Source: Polaromonas sp. OV174 (GTDB taxonomy: Bacteria > Pseudomonadota > Gammaproteobacteria > Burkholderiales > Burkholderiaceae_C). From it: a stretch of DNA of 33,721 bases. The position numbers and the translations under genes are program-made. Below are positions 15,604 through 23,040 of this stretch, one piece after another. Where the stretch lies: positions 1 to 33,721 of the forward strand of contig NZ_FOKZ01000031.1 of the NCBI RefSeq assembly GCF_900112285.1, in the 5' to 3' direction. Every line of letters begins with the position of its first letter. The stretch's first letter is position 1. The notes beneath the pieces were generated by a model. It made no database searches and had not been told where the DNA came from. It was given only the letters and a program-made list of their open reading frames with translations.

Positions 15604-15632
15604 TTAAGAAAACAATTTCCGGAAATTGTCAA
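15604..15632 (-). promoter_or_regulatory. Candidate lipoprotein promoter with 18-bp palindrome in the spacer
   Basis: On the minus strand a perfect -35 TTGACA (15632-15627) is followed, at 17-19 bp, by a weak -10 (TCTTAA or TTAAAT, near 15609-15602). Between and overlapping them is the perfect palindrome ACAATTTCCGGAAATTGT (15612-15629), which is where a repressor dimer would block RNA polymerase. The surrounding 15583-15795 region is AT-rich and holds no gene. Confidence 0.5.
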
Positions 15633-15795
15633 AAGACAACCCAAACCATAATTCAAGTTATATTTTTTGACCGGGGAAAGGACTCGAGCTCTTTCTACCC
15701 AGCTTTAAATTATATGATGGATGTTGCAAGCCTGAAAACCCTTAGTTGCTGAAACAAAGTCAGACAAGCAGCGGCCAAGCCAAAAAAACCACACC

Positions 15796-16299
15796 TCAGA
15801 GCCCCAGGGTGCTGGCAGGAAAAGCCGGCAAGCTTTTCAGCAGAACTTCGTTCAAGCGCTCTCGCAATGCCACACGCCTGGCCGTCTCAACCCCCGCTAT
15901 GCCGCTACAGTGCTGCAGATCCAACCGCTCAAGGACCCAACTTGGCCCGAACAGGGCGCTGGGCACAGCATCGGCCCGCGCAGTCGCACTCCTGCGGCAC
16001 TCCACAATATGCGCGCAGGTTTGCCGCCACCTCACAAAGCGCGCGTGCTTTCGCTGCAGCGGCGTGTAATTTCCGGCAATCATCGTGAACTTGCGGCCAC
16101 TCTTGGACCAGTCATTCAGGGCTTGAGCCACGGCCCGCTCACCCAAAGGCCAGTCATCAAAGTCCGGGTCGCACACAATGATTTCACGCCACCCCTGGAC
16201 GGCCGCCACGCTCAGGGCCTGACGGATCAAATCGCTGAACTCGCTGCGACCACCAAAGCGCCCTTGCAGCAGAATTGGAGACGCAGCAGGTGAATCCAT
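15796..16299 (-). CDS. Conserved protein of unknown function (DUF7931-like)
   Basis: The 167 residues contain IRQALSVAAVQGWREIIVCD, then DFDDWPLGERAVAQALNDW, GRKFTMIAGNYTPLQRKH and ARFVRWRQTCAHIVECR. The pattern D(P)-x-WPLG...H(A)x-VECR recalls the DUF7931 group, proteins with a phospholipase-D-like half-fold whose role is unknown; the assignment is from memory. It follows the RoxA-like oxygenase by 32 nt on the same strand and is probably co-transcribed. No signal peptide or membrane helix is visible. Confidence 0.65.
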   Translation of the reverse strand: MDSPAASPILLQGRFGGRSEFSDLIRQALSVAAVQGWREIIVCDPDFDDWPLGERAVAQALNDWSKSGRKFTMIAGNYTPLQRKHARFVRWRQTCAHIVECRRSATARADAVPSALFGPSWVLERLDLQHCSGIAGVETARRVALRERLNEVLLKSLPAFPASTLGL

Positions 16300-16331
16300 G
16301 AATCAGTCTCCCGAAAAGGGCGCCACGCCGC

Positions 16332-17561
16332 TCAGTTGCCGATGACAGCCGTACCAGGCAAAACCTGCCGCAACCAGCCAGCCTCATGCCAATCGCCCAG
16401 CAAGGCCATCGCAGTCACGCTGGCCTTGCGCAGCTCACGGGCCGACAGCTCGCGCTGATCGGCCAGCTGGCGCATCAACCTAGCATCGGCACCCTTGGCG
16501 CGGTAGCTTTCGCCGTTGATGAACACATGGTTGTCGTCATACATCATGCGGGTGCGCGCATCCAGCTCGATACCGGTCTGGCCGGCTTTGGCGGCATCGC
16601 CATCCCAGGCCTGCAAGGCCTCGTCAAACCAGACCGAGGGCTTGGGCTCGGTCAGATATTCTCCCAAGACACAGCCAAGGGCCAGCGGGTCTTTCAGCGC
16701 CTCCAGCACGGCTTGCCCGGCAAAAGCCGCCAGGTCTGCCGGCAAGGCTGCCGGGGTGGCAGTCGCAGCTTGGCCGGGATCGCGATACAGGCGCGGCGCG
16801 CCTGCAGGCAGGCCGCTATCTTCAGCGTCAGGCTCGGCCGCATCTTCGCTGAACTCAGCCAGGCGGTGCAGCAACTCTGCGGCCAGCTCGGTTTGAGCCG
16901 GTGCCCGAAAGCCAATCGAATAAGTCATGCAATCAGCGGCTTTGCCGTCAGCCCCCAGGCACGCTTCGGCCACACCGTCATGGGCATAACGCGGCGGTAG
17001 ATAGAGCATGTCGCCCGCCTCCAGCACAAACTCCTCGTCGGGCTCGAAATTTTGCAAGATTTTCAAGGGCACGCCCTGCTGCAAGCTGAGGTCTTTTTGC
17101 TGGCCGATCTTCCAGCGCCGGCGACCACTGGCCTGCAGCAAAAACACGTCATAGCTGTCAAAGTGTGGCCCGACACCGCCGCCGGCCGTGGCAAACGAGA
17201 TCATCAGGTCATCCAGGCGCGCATCCGGCACAAAACGGAACTGTTGCAGCAGCGCATGGGCGCCCGCATCATGCATATCCACGCCTTGCACCAGCAAGGT
17301 CCAGGCCGCCTGGCTCAGCGGCGGCAAGCCTCTGGGCAGCATAGGCCCTTGCTTCATGCGCCAGCCCTTGGCTTGCTGAACGATCAATCGCGATTCGACC
17401 TGCTCGCGCCCCGCCAGCTTGAACAAGTCGGCGCGACCGAGCAAGGGCCGAAACCCGGGTATGGCCTGACGCACCAGAAGTGGCTTCTTTTGCCAGTAAC
17501 GGCGCATAAATTGCGCGGGGCTCAGTCCGCCGAGAAGGTCTAGAGATTGATTTACATCCAT
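16332..17561 (-). CDS. JmjC/cupin 2-oxoglutarate oxygenase, RoxA (YcfD)-like ribosomal oxygenase
   Basis: The protein has 409 residues. E. coli YcfD/RoxA is an Fe(II)/2-oxoglutarate oxygenase that hydroxylates an arginine of ribosomal protein L16. The N-terminus FMRRYWQKKPLLVRQAIPGF (18-37) is the usual opening of that family. The iron triad is visible as GPHFDSYDVFLLQ (H133, D135) and LPPRYAHDGVA (H194), embedded in a cupin barrel with GRRRWKIG. A C-terminal winged-helix-like domain ends the chain. Spacing matches E. coli (H125, D127, H187). The L16 substrate is inferred. It is divergent from the slyD-like gene with only 14 bp between starts and has no visible Shine-Dalgarno sequence. Confidence 0.9.
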   Translation of the reverse strand: MDVNQSLDLLGGLSPAQFMRRYWQKKPLLVRQAIPGFRPLLGRADLFKLAGREQVESRLIVQQAKGWRMKQGPMLPRGLPPLSQAAWTLLVQGVDMHDAGAHALLQQFRFVPDARLDDLMISFATAGGGVGPHFDSYDVFLLQASGRRRWKIGQQKDLSLQQGVPLKILQNFEPDEEFVLEAGDMLYLPPRYAHDGVAEACLGADGKAADCMTYSIGFRAPAQTELAAELLHRLAEFSEDAAEPDAEDSGLPAGAPRLYRDPGQAATATPAALPADLAAFAGQAVLEALKDPLALGCVLGEYLTEPKPSVWFDEALQAWDGDAAKAGQTGIELDARTRMMYDDNHVFINGESYRAKGADARLMRQLADQRELSARELRKASVTAMALLGDWHEAGWLRQVLPGTAVIGN

Positions 17562-17563
17562 GG

Positions 17564-17573
17564 GACAATTGTC
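17564..17573. promoter_or_regulatory. GACAATTGTC palindrome between two divergent start codons
   Basis: The 14 bases between the ATG of the RoxA-like gene (minus, 17561) and the ATG of the FKBP gene (plus, 17576) contain the perfect 10-bp palindrome GACAATTGTC. Neither gene has a Shine-Dalgarno sequence here, so the mRNAs may be leaderless or nearly so. If the starts are right, each promoter must lie inside the other gene. Confidence 0.4.
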
Positions 17574-17575
17574 GG

Positions 17576-18100
17576 ATGAAAATCACCCCGCAATGCGTCG
17601 TAGCCCTGACATGGACGCTGAAAGATACCTTGGGCGATGTACTGGACGAACTGGACGAGCCGGTGGAGTTTTTGCTTGGCGGCAATGATTTGCTGGCCAA
17701 GATTGAAGAAGCCCTGCAAGACCACCAGGCCGGCGACCAGCTGGAACTGCATCTGGAGCCGGAAAACGCCTTTGGCGACTACGATGAAAACCTGGTTTTC
17801 CTCGAGGCCCGCACCCTGTTTCCGGCAGAGCTGGAAGAAGGCATGACCTTCGACGGCGCCGCCATGCCCGCTGGCGCCACTGCCCAGATTCCGCACGATC
17901 ACATTTACACCGTGACGGAAATCTACCCCGAGCATGTGGTGCTGGACGGCAACCATCCGCTTGCGGGCATCGCCATACGCCTGACGGCGAAAATTGAGTC
18001 CGTGCGCGAAGCCAGCGAACTGGAAATTGGCCAAGGCTCCTTGGGCACCGGATTTTTCAAGCTGGAGTCGCTGACGCCCGGCAACAACACGCTGCACTGA
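17576..18100 (+). CDS. FKBP-type peptidyl-prolyl isomerase, SlyD-like
   Basis: The protein has 174 residues. SlyD-like proteins catalyse proline cis-trans isomerisation and act as folding chaperones through an inserted IF domain. Seen here are VVALTWTLKDTLGDVLDEL, LLGGNDLLAKIEEALQDHQAGDQ, LEPENAFGDYDENLVF, then the IF-like insert and HPLAGIAIRLTAKIESVREAS, the SlyD signature NHPLAGxxLxFxxxV. The His/Cys-rich metal-binding tail of E. coli SlyD is absent; the tail here is only GSLGTGFFKLESLTPGNNTLH-like. A strong hairpin follows the stop codon. Confidence 0.88.
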   Translation: MKITPQCVVALTWTLKDTLGDVLDELDEPVEFLLGGNDLLAKIEEALQDHQAGDQLELHLEPENAFGDYDENLVFLEARTLFPAELEEGMTFDGAAMPAGATAQIPHDHIYTVTEIYPEHVVLDGNHPLAGIAIRLTAKIESVREASELEIGQGSLGTGFFKLESLTPGNNTLH

Positions 18101-18123
18101 ACCAGCCCAATCGTCCACACCCC

Positions 18124-18157
18124 AAAGCGGCGCTGCAGGTTTCTGCAGCGCCGCTTT
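18124..18157. terminator. Perfect 15-bp hairpin after the SlyD-like gene
   Basis: AAAGCGGCGCTGCAG (18124-18138), loop GTTT, CTGCAGCGCCGCTTT (18143-18157). It lies between convergent genes (slyD-like and the glycine-zipper lipoprotein). There is only a CTTT/AAAG at the stem base rather than a long T-run, but the stem is very stable. Confidence 0.75.
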
Positions 18158-18187
18158 GCCATGTGGAACTGATTTTAGGAACTGGTT

Positions 18188-18754
18188 TTAATAACGGAAC
18201 AGTTGCCCGTTTTGAACCCTCACGCGATCGCCGATGCGCAAATCTCCAGGTGAAGAAAAGTCATAGGCCCGTGCGCCTCCGTTGTCGAGCTGAACCGTGA
18301 CGCGATAAGCTTGGCTGACATTGGGGTTACGGTTTTTCTCGATGGCATTGCCTGCCACCGCACCGCCTACGGCACCGGCAACCGTCGCGACATCTTTCCC
18401 GGTTCCGCCGCCGACCTGATGGCCGATTACCGCTCCGGCAACACCGCCTATGACCGCGCCCAGCCCCGAGCCCTTGGCCTGCGCCTGGGTCTGAAGAACT
18501 TCTATATTGCTGACCCGTCCGTATTCAACATAGTTGCCCTGCTGATTCTGTGCGGGGTAGGTATTTTGTGCGGGGTATTGACCAGGGTACTGTGCAGGAT
18601 ATTGACCAGGGTACTGACTCTGGGTGGGGTAAGACGAAGCCGGATAGGACGGCATCGGCGTTCCGGAGTCCATAGGCATGGATCCGCAAGCAGTCAAGCC
18701 GGCTAGTACAAGCCCTGAAAATGCGAATGAAATAATACGTGAAGCATGGCCCAT
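18188..18754 (-). CDS. Glycine-zipper outer-membrane lipoprotein (SlyB/PcpY-like)
   Basis: The 188-residue protein starts at an ATG 6 nt behind CCGGAGA. The signal peptide ends LAGLTAC with lipid-modified C23. A Pro/Tyr/Gln tract with tandem QYPGQYPAQYPGQYPAQ follows (about residues 47-63). The glycine zipper then spans GSGLGAVIGGVAGAVIGHQ and VATVAGAVGGAVAGNAIEK (about 95-139), the motif of the SlyB/Rick_17kDa-type 2TM group. A C-terminal beta-rich part (VTVQLDNGGARAYDF, LRIGDRVRVQNGQL) completes it. Such proteins help stabilise the outer membrane; the exact role here is unknown. The coding DNA of the tract contains roughly 30-bp tandem repeats, so length polymorphism is likely. Confidence 0.85.
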   Translation of the reverse strand: MGHASRIISFAFSGLVLAGLTACGSMPMDSGTPMPSYPASSYPTQSQYPGQYPAQYPGQYPAQNTYPAQNQQGNYVEYGRVSNIEVLQTQAQAKGSGLGAVIGGVAGAVIGHQVGGGTGKDVATVAGAVGGAVAGNAIEKNRNPNVSQAYRVTVQLDNGGARAYDFSSPGDLRIGDRVRVQNGQLFRY

Positions 18755-18921
18755 GGAAATCTCCGGTAAATAAAGTTCATGACGTCCTGACTATCTGACG
18801 CGGCTCAAAGAAGTGCGCAGATTCGAGGACTGTCAGGCTTCAATTACAAACGCATTCCACCAGGCAAGAAGTGAGCCCCCAGGCTGTTGCAGCGTGGGAA
18901 GCAGCGATCGACACTTGTAGG

Positions 18922-18944
18922 AAAAACCCCCAAAAGATCGGGGG
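18922..18944 (-). terminator. Intrinsic terminator after dut
   Basis: On the minus strand, CCCCC, loop GATCTTTTG partly paired, GGGGG, followed by TTTTT (18926-18922). It lies 10 bp past the dut stop and should end the coaBC-dut transcript. Confidence 0.8.
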
Positions 18945-18954
18945 CCGGGTGGCG

Positions 18955-19401
18955 TCAGGCTTTACCGGTCGACCCGTAACCGCCCTCTCCCCGCTCGCTG
19001 GCGGGAAATTCACTGACCACATTGAACTGGGCCTGCACCACCGGCACGATGACCAGTTGCGCAATGCGCTCCATCGGCTCTATGGTGAAAGCCACATCAC
19101 TGCGATTCCAGGCACTGACCATCAATTGGCCCTGGTAATCGCTGTCTATCAGGCCGACCAGATTGCCAAGGACGATGCCATGCTTGTGACCCAGCCCCGA
19201 GCGCGGCAAGATGAGCGCGGCGTAACCGGGGTTGTGCAGGTAGATGGCAATGCCCGTGGGCACCAATTGCCAGGCGTTTGGAGCCAAGGTGAGTGGCGCC
19301 TCCAGACAGGCACGCAGATCCAGGCCGGCACTGCCCGGTGTGGCGTAGTCGGGAAGGTTGTCCTGAAGGCGGGGATCCAGAATCTTGACGTCGATTTTCA
19401 T
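18955..19401 (-). CDS. dut: dUTP diphosphatase (trimeric dUTPase)
   Basis: Dut hydrolyses dUTP to dUMP and pyrophosphate, keeping uracil out of DNA and feeding dTMP synthesis. It has 148 residues. All five motifs are present: 1 TPGSAGLDLRA (21-31), 2 PRSGLGHKHGI (66-76), 3 GNLVGLIDSDYQGQL (79-93), 4 ERIAQLVIVPV, 5 GEGGYGSTG (glycine-rich C-terminal P-loop-like lid). The ATG overlaps the stop of the upstream membrane protein (ATGA), so it is translationally coupled as the third gene of coaBC-membrane protein-dut. Confidence 0.97.
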   Translation of the reverse strand: MKIDVKILDPRLQDNLPDYATPGSAGLDLRACLEAPLTLAPNAWQLVPTGIAIYLHNPGYAALILPRSGLGHKHGIVLGNLVGLIDSDYQGQLMVSAWNRSDVAFTIEPMERIAQLVIVPVVQAQFNVVSEFPASERGEGGYGSTGKA

Positions 19402-19829
19402 GGTTTATTTTTTGGTGGAGATGCTTGAGTTTTTTTGGTTTCTTCGGCGAGCTGCCTATACAGCTCACGAACACGTTGGACGAGAGCGCCCGAGGACTGG
19501 CGGCTCAGCTTGAAGCGCACCCAGACGGCATACGCCAGCAGCACTGGAACAAACAGATAGCCCGCGCCTGGCAGCCATTTGGCCAGGACCTGCGTGGCGA
19601 CCCAGGCCAGCAGCACCCACTTGGCATGCGCCAGAAGAGGCCTTCCCGCCCGGGGCTGGAGGCTGCTCTGAATCGAAGGCTGAACCGGGCTCACGGCCAC
19701 TTTGGCTGCAGGCACTCCCGGCTTGGGTCCGAACAGATCCACACGCGCACCGGCCGCAGCATTGGCGTCGGTCAAACTTTCAACATAACGTGCAAAGTCG
19801 CCGTCCGGCGGTGTATCCGAGGGCTGCAT
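19398..19829 (-). CDS. Hypothetical two-helix membrane protein
   Basis: The protein has 143 residues from the ATG at 19829, which overlaps the coaBC stop (TGATG); its own stop overlaps the dut start (ATGA). The N-terminal 65 residues are polar and Pro-rich (for example DGDFARYVESLTDANAAAGA). Two hydrophobic helices follow (about 69-85 and 90-105; AKWVLLAWVATQVLAKW and GYLFVPVLLAYAVWVRF), then a basic, helical, possibly coiled-coil tail (VQRVRELYRQLAEETKK). I recognise no family. Its tight placement between coaBC and dut argues that it is real and co-regulated. A longer upstream frame reads coaBC in another frame and is rejected. Confidence 0.7.
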   Translation of the reverse strand: MQPSDTPPDGDFARYVESLTDANAAAGARVDLFGPKPGVPAAKVAVSPVQPSIQSSLQPRAGRPLLAHAKWVLLAWVATQVLAKWLPGAGYLFVPVLLAYAVWVRFKLSRQSSGALVQRVRELYRQLAEETKKTQASPPKNKP

Positions 19830-21100
19830 CACGAGATTTTGGCGGGCACATGCACCGCCATCCTGGCAGCGATCTCCTGAACCAGCCGGCGCGCCAGCGA
19901 CAGCTTGGTCGCCCGGTCCAGCCGGGTCGCCCCCTGCTGATCCAGCAGCAGCAGCGCGTTGTGATCCTGGCCAAAAGTGTCTGGGCCAATGTTGCCGACC
20001 AGCAGCGGCACTCTTTTGCGCAGCCGCTTGGCCTGGGCGTTTTCCAGCAGATCGTGGCTTTCCGCCGCAAAACCAACGCAAAACAGTTTCCCCGACTGGG
20101 CAGCAGGCGACTGAGCGACAGTTGCCAGGATGTCTGTGTTTTCTGCGAATCCAAGCTGCGGCGTCTGGCCAGAGCCATCTTTCTTGATCTTTTGATCCGA
20201 CGGTGCGGCCGGCCGCCAGTCGGCCACGGCCGCAGTTGCTATAAAAACAGTAGCCTCTTGCACCCGTCCAATAACGGCTTCAAGCATATTTTGTGCTGAT
20301 TTCACGTCAACACGGGTGACGCCGCGCGGCGTCGGTAAACTGACCGGGCCAGCGACCAGCGTGACCTCGGCGCCGGCCTCGCGGGCCGCGCGAGCAATGG
20401 CAAAACCCATTTTCCCGCTCGACAAGTTGGTAATGCCACGTACCGGATCAATTGCCTCGTAAGTCGGGCCGGCAGTAACCAGCAGACGCTGACCGATCAG
20501 CACCTTGGGCGCAAAAAACGCAACGATGTCTTCCAGCAGTTGGTCGGGTTCCAGCATGCGGCCGTCACCGGTTTCGCCGCAGGCCTGGAAACCGTTGCCC
20601 ACACCCAAGATCTTGGCGCCATCGGCTTCCAGCTGCACAAAATTGCGCTGCGTCGCCGGATGCGCATACATCTCGCGGTTCATCGCAGGAGCAATTAACA
20701 AGGGCACCTTGTCGACAGGGCGGGCCAGGCACATCAGGCTTAACAGGTCATCGGCATGGCCGTGCAGCAGTTTGGCCATGAAGTCGGCACTGCAGGGCGC
20801 AATCAATATGGCATCGGCTTCGCGCGACAAATTGATGTGCGCCATGTTGTTGGACTCACGGCTGTCCCACTGGCTGGTGTACACCGACCGGCCGCTCAAG
20901 GCCTGCATGGTCACTGGCGTGATGAACTGCTCGGCCGCTTCGGTCATCACCACCTGAACGGTGGCGCCGGCCTTGATCAGGGCACGACACAACTCGGCCG
21001 CCTTGTAGCAGGCAATCCCACCCGAGAGTCCCAGCACCAGATGTTTGCCGGCCAGGTCCAGCGCTTGGGCCTCATCCGGGCCATTTGCTTGATTCGTCAT
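19829..21100 (-). CDS. coaBC: Bifunctional phosphopantothenoylcysteine decarboxylase / phosphopantothenate-cysteine ligase
   Basis: CoaBC catalyses two steps of coenzyme A synthesis: ligation of cysteine to 4'-phosphopantothenate (CoaB) and FMN-dependent decarboxylation (CoaC). The chain has 423 residues. The CoaC half shows LVLGLSGGIACYKAAELCR, the catalytic His in NNMAHINLSREAD, the PAMNREM motif and the substrate-clamp Cys in QACGETGDGRM. The CoaB half shows LVTAGPTYEAIDPVRGITNLSSGKMG, AAVADWRP, the KIKKD lysine and NDI-like NIGPDTFG. An ATG at 21100 is preferred over an upstream TTG at 21109. Residues about 270-288 are encoded by a copy of the dispersed 55-nt repeat. First gene of a three-gene coupled operon, divergent from pyrG. 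Confidence 0.96.
   Translation of the reverse strand: MTNQANGPDEAQALDLAGKHLVLGLSGGIACYKAAELCRALIKAGATVQVVMTEAAEQFITPVTMQALSGRSVYTSQWDSRESNNMAHINLSREADAILIAPCSADFMAKLLHGHADDLLSLMCLARPVDKVPLLIAPAMNREMYAHPATQRNFVQLEADGAKILGVGNGFQACGETGDGRMLEPDQLLEDIVAFFAPKVLIGQRLLVTAGPTYEAIDPVRGITNLSSGKMGFAIARAAREAGAEVTLVAGPVSLPTPRGVTRVDVKSAQNMLEAVIGRVQEATVFIATAAVADWRPAAPSDQKIKKDGSGQTPQLGFAENTDILATVAQSPAAQSGKLFCVGFAAESHDLLENAQAKRLRKRVPLLVGNIGPDTFGQDHNALLLLDQQGATRLDRATKLSLARRLVQEIAARMAVHVPAKIS
20238..20292 (+). repeat. Copy 5 of the 55-nt repeat, inside coaBC
   Basis: It begins GCTATAAAAACAGTAGC, then CTCTTGCACCCG, loop TCCAATAA, CGG and CTTCAAGCATATTTT. It aligns without gaps to the other copies and is translated (on the opposite strand) in frame within the CoaB half. 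Confidence 0.7.
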
Positions 21101-21230
21101 GTTCCGCAATGTAGCAGCAGGATGACCCTGCGCTCTTCACCTTACGCAATACCTTGCCCGAACCGGGGAAAGCCTGGACAAAAAAACCTTGCATCGCGAC
21201 AGTCAAAGCCGTGCTCAGGCAGGCAACCCG

Positions 21231-21236
21231 TATAAT
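21231..21236 (+). promoter_or_regulatory. -10 box of the pyrG promoter
   Basis: A perfect TATAAT lies 41 bp before the pyrG ATG. No good -35 hexamer is found 16-18 bp upstream (GCCGTG/CGTGCT), so an activator or an extended element may compensate. The predicted leader is about 35 nt. Confidence 0.55.
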
Positions 21237-21277
21237 CTCCGTTTACCACCTCAGCGAACTTGTGGTTCGTACCTGAC

Positions 21278-22960
21278 ATGACCAAATTTGTCTTCGTCAC
21301 CGGCGGTGTGGTGTCTTCCCTGGGCAAGGGAATCGCCTCAGCCTCCTTGGCTGCGCTTCTTGAATCGCGCGGCCTCAAAGTCACCCTCATCAAGCTTGAT
21401 CCGTACATCAACGTCGATCCCGGCACGATGTCGCCTTTCCAGCACGGTGAAGTGTTTGTGACCGACGACGGCGCAGAAACCGACCTCGACCTGGGCCACT
21501 ATGAGCGTTTCATCGAAACGCGCATGAAGAAAACCAACAATTTCACCACCGGCCGGATTTACCAGTCGGTGCTGGAAAAAGAGCGTCGCGGCGACTATCT
21601 CGGCAAAACCGTACAGGTCATTCCGCACGTGACCAATGAAATCCAGGAATACGTCAAGCGCGGCGCCGGCATAGGCACCGATGACGCGGTCGACGTCGCC
21701 ATCGTGGAAATCGGCGGCACCGTGGGTGACATCGAGTCCCTGCCCTTCTTGGAAGCCGTGCGCCAGCTGAGCCTGCGCATGGGGCCCAACAACACGGCCT
21801 TTGTGCACCTGACCTATGTGCCCTGGATTGCGGCCGCCGGCGAGCTCAAGACCAAGCCGACCCAACACACGGTGCAAAAGCTGCGCGAAATCGGTATCCA
21901 GCCCGACGCCCTGCTGTGCCGCGCCGATCGCCGCATTCCCGACGAGGAACGCGACAAGATCTCGCTGTTCACCAACGTCCATGAATGGGGCGTGATCTCC
22001 ATGTGGGACGTGGACACCATCTACAAGGTGCCGCGCATGCTGCACGAACAAGGCCTGGATGGCCTGATCTGCGACAAGCTGCGCCTGAACACGCCCCCCA
22101 CCAGCCTCAAGCGCTGGGATGACCTGGTTCATGAAACCGAGCACCCGCAAGGCGAAGTGCGCATTGCCATGGTTGGCAAGTACGTTGACCTGTCGGACAG
22201 CTACAAGTCGGTCAACGAAGCCTTGCGCCACGCCGGCATGCGCAACCATGTGCGCGTCAAGATCGATCACATCGACTCCGAAACCATTACCCCCGAGCAC
22301 GTGGCCAGCTTGGCCCAGTACGACGGCATTTTGGTTCCCGGCGGTTTTGGATCGCGTGGTGTCGAAGGCAAAATTTGCACGGCGCAATTTGCTCGTGAAA
22401 ACAAAGTGCCTTACCTCGGCATCTGCCTGGGCATGCAAGTGGCCACCATCGAGTACGCCCGCCATGTCGCCGGTCTGAAGGATGCCAATAGCACCGAATT
22501 CAACCCCGACACGGCCCACCCGGTGATCGCCCTGATCAACGAGTGGAAAGACGCCGACGGCACCATCCAGGTGCGCGATGCCAACTCCGACCTCGGCGGC
22601 ACCATGCGCCTGGGCGCACAAAGCTCGGACGTGGAGCCAGGCACCCTGGCCCACCAGATCTACGGCGACGTGGTGACTGAGCGTCACCGCCATCGCTACG
22701 AAGCCAACGTGAACTACCTGGACTCGCTGCGCAAGGCCGGTCTGGTGATTTCCGCGCTGACCCAACGCGAACAGCTCACCGAAATCGTGGAACTGCCTCA
22801 GGATGTGCACCCCTGGTACATGGGTGTGCAATTTCACCCTGAATTCAAGTCCACGCCCTGGAGTGGCCACCCGCTGTTCAACGCCTTTATCGCTGCGGCC
22901 CTGAAGCGGCGCGCGCTGATGGCCCCAGCCGAAGGCAAGTCGCTGAAAGTCGTGGCCTGA
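21278..22960 (+). CDS. pyrG: CTP synthase
   Basis: PyrG makes CTP from UTP, ATP and glutamine. It has 560 residues. The synthetase domain opens with TKFVFVTGGVVSSLGKG (P-loop-like) and contains KLDPYINVDPGTMSPFQHGE and SKDAT-equivalent NNTAFVHLTYVPW. The glutaminase domain carries the nucleophile Cys383 in GICLGMQVA and the His520/Glu522 pair in QFHPEFKS. An in-frame start at 21260 lies upstream, but MTKFVFVTGG is the conserved N-terminus. It heads a plus-strand run pyrG-kdsA-eno-ftsB. Confidence 0.98.
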   Translation: MTKFVFVTGGVVSSLGKGIASASLAALLESRGLKVTLIKLDPYINVDPGTMSPFQHGEVFVTDDGAETDLDLGHYERFIETRMKKTNNFTTGRIYQSVLEKERRGDYLGKTVQVIPHVTNEIQEYVKRGAGIGTDDAVDVAIVEIGGTVGDIESLPFLEAVRQLSLRMGPNNTAFVHLTYVPWIAAAGELKTKPTQHTVQKLREIGIQPDALLCRADRRIPDEERDKISLFTNVHEWGVISMWDVDTIYKVPRMLHEQGLDGLICDKLRLNTPPTSLKRWDDLVHETEHPQGEVRIAMVGKYVDLSDSYKSVNEALRHAGMRNHVRVKIDHIDSETITPEHVASLAQYDGILVPGGFGSRGVEGKICTAQFARENKVPYLGICLGMQVATIEYARHVAGLKDANSTEFNPDTAHPVIALINEWKDADGTIQVRDANSDLGGTMRLGAQSSDVEPGTLAHQIYGDVVTERHRHRYEANVNYLDSLRKAGLVISALTQREQLTEIVELPQDVHPWYMGVQFHPEFKSTPWSGHPLFNAFIAAALKRRALMAPAEGKSLKVVA

Positions 22961-23040
22961 AATGTCCGTGAGCCGCCGCTCCTTGCTACCATGCCTGCCG
23001 GCGGTGCGGCCTCCCCTTTGACAAGCCTGAAGAAAGTCCT

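Noticed and set aside
21338..22870. 510-codon open frame antisense to pyrG
   Set aside because: Same reason: it shadows a perfectly conserved CTP synthase and encodes no recognisable motif.
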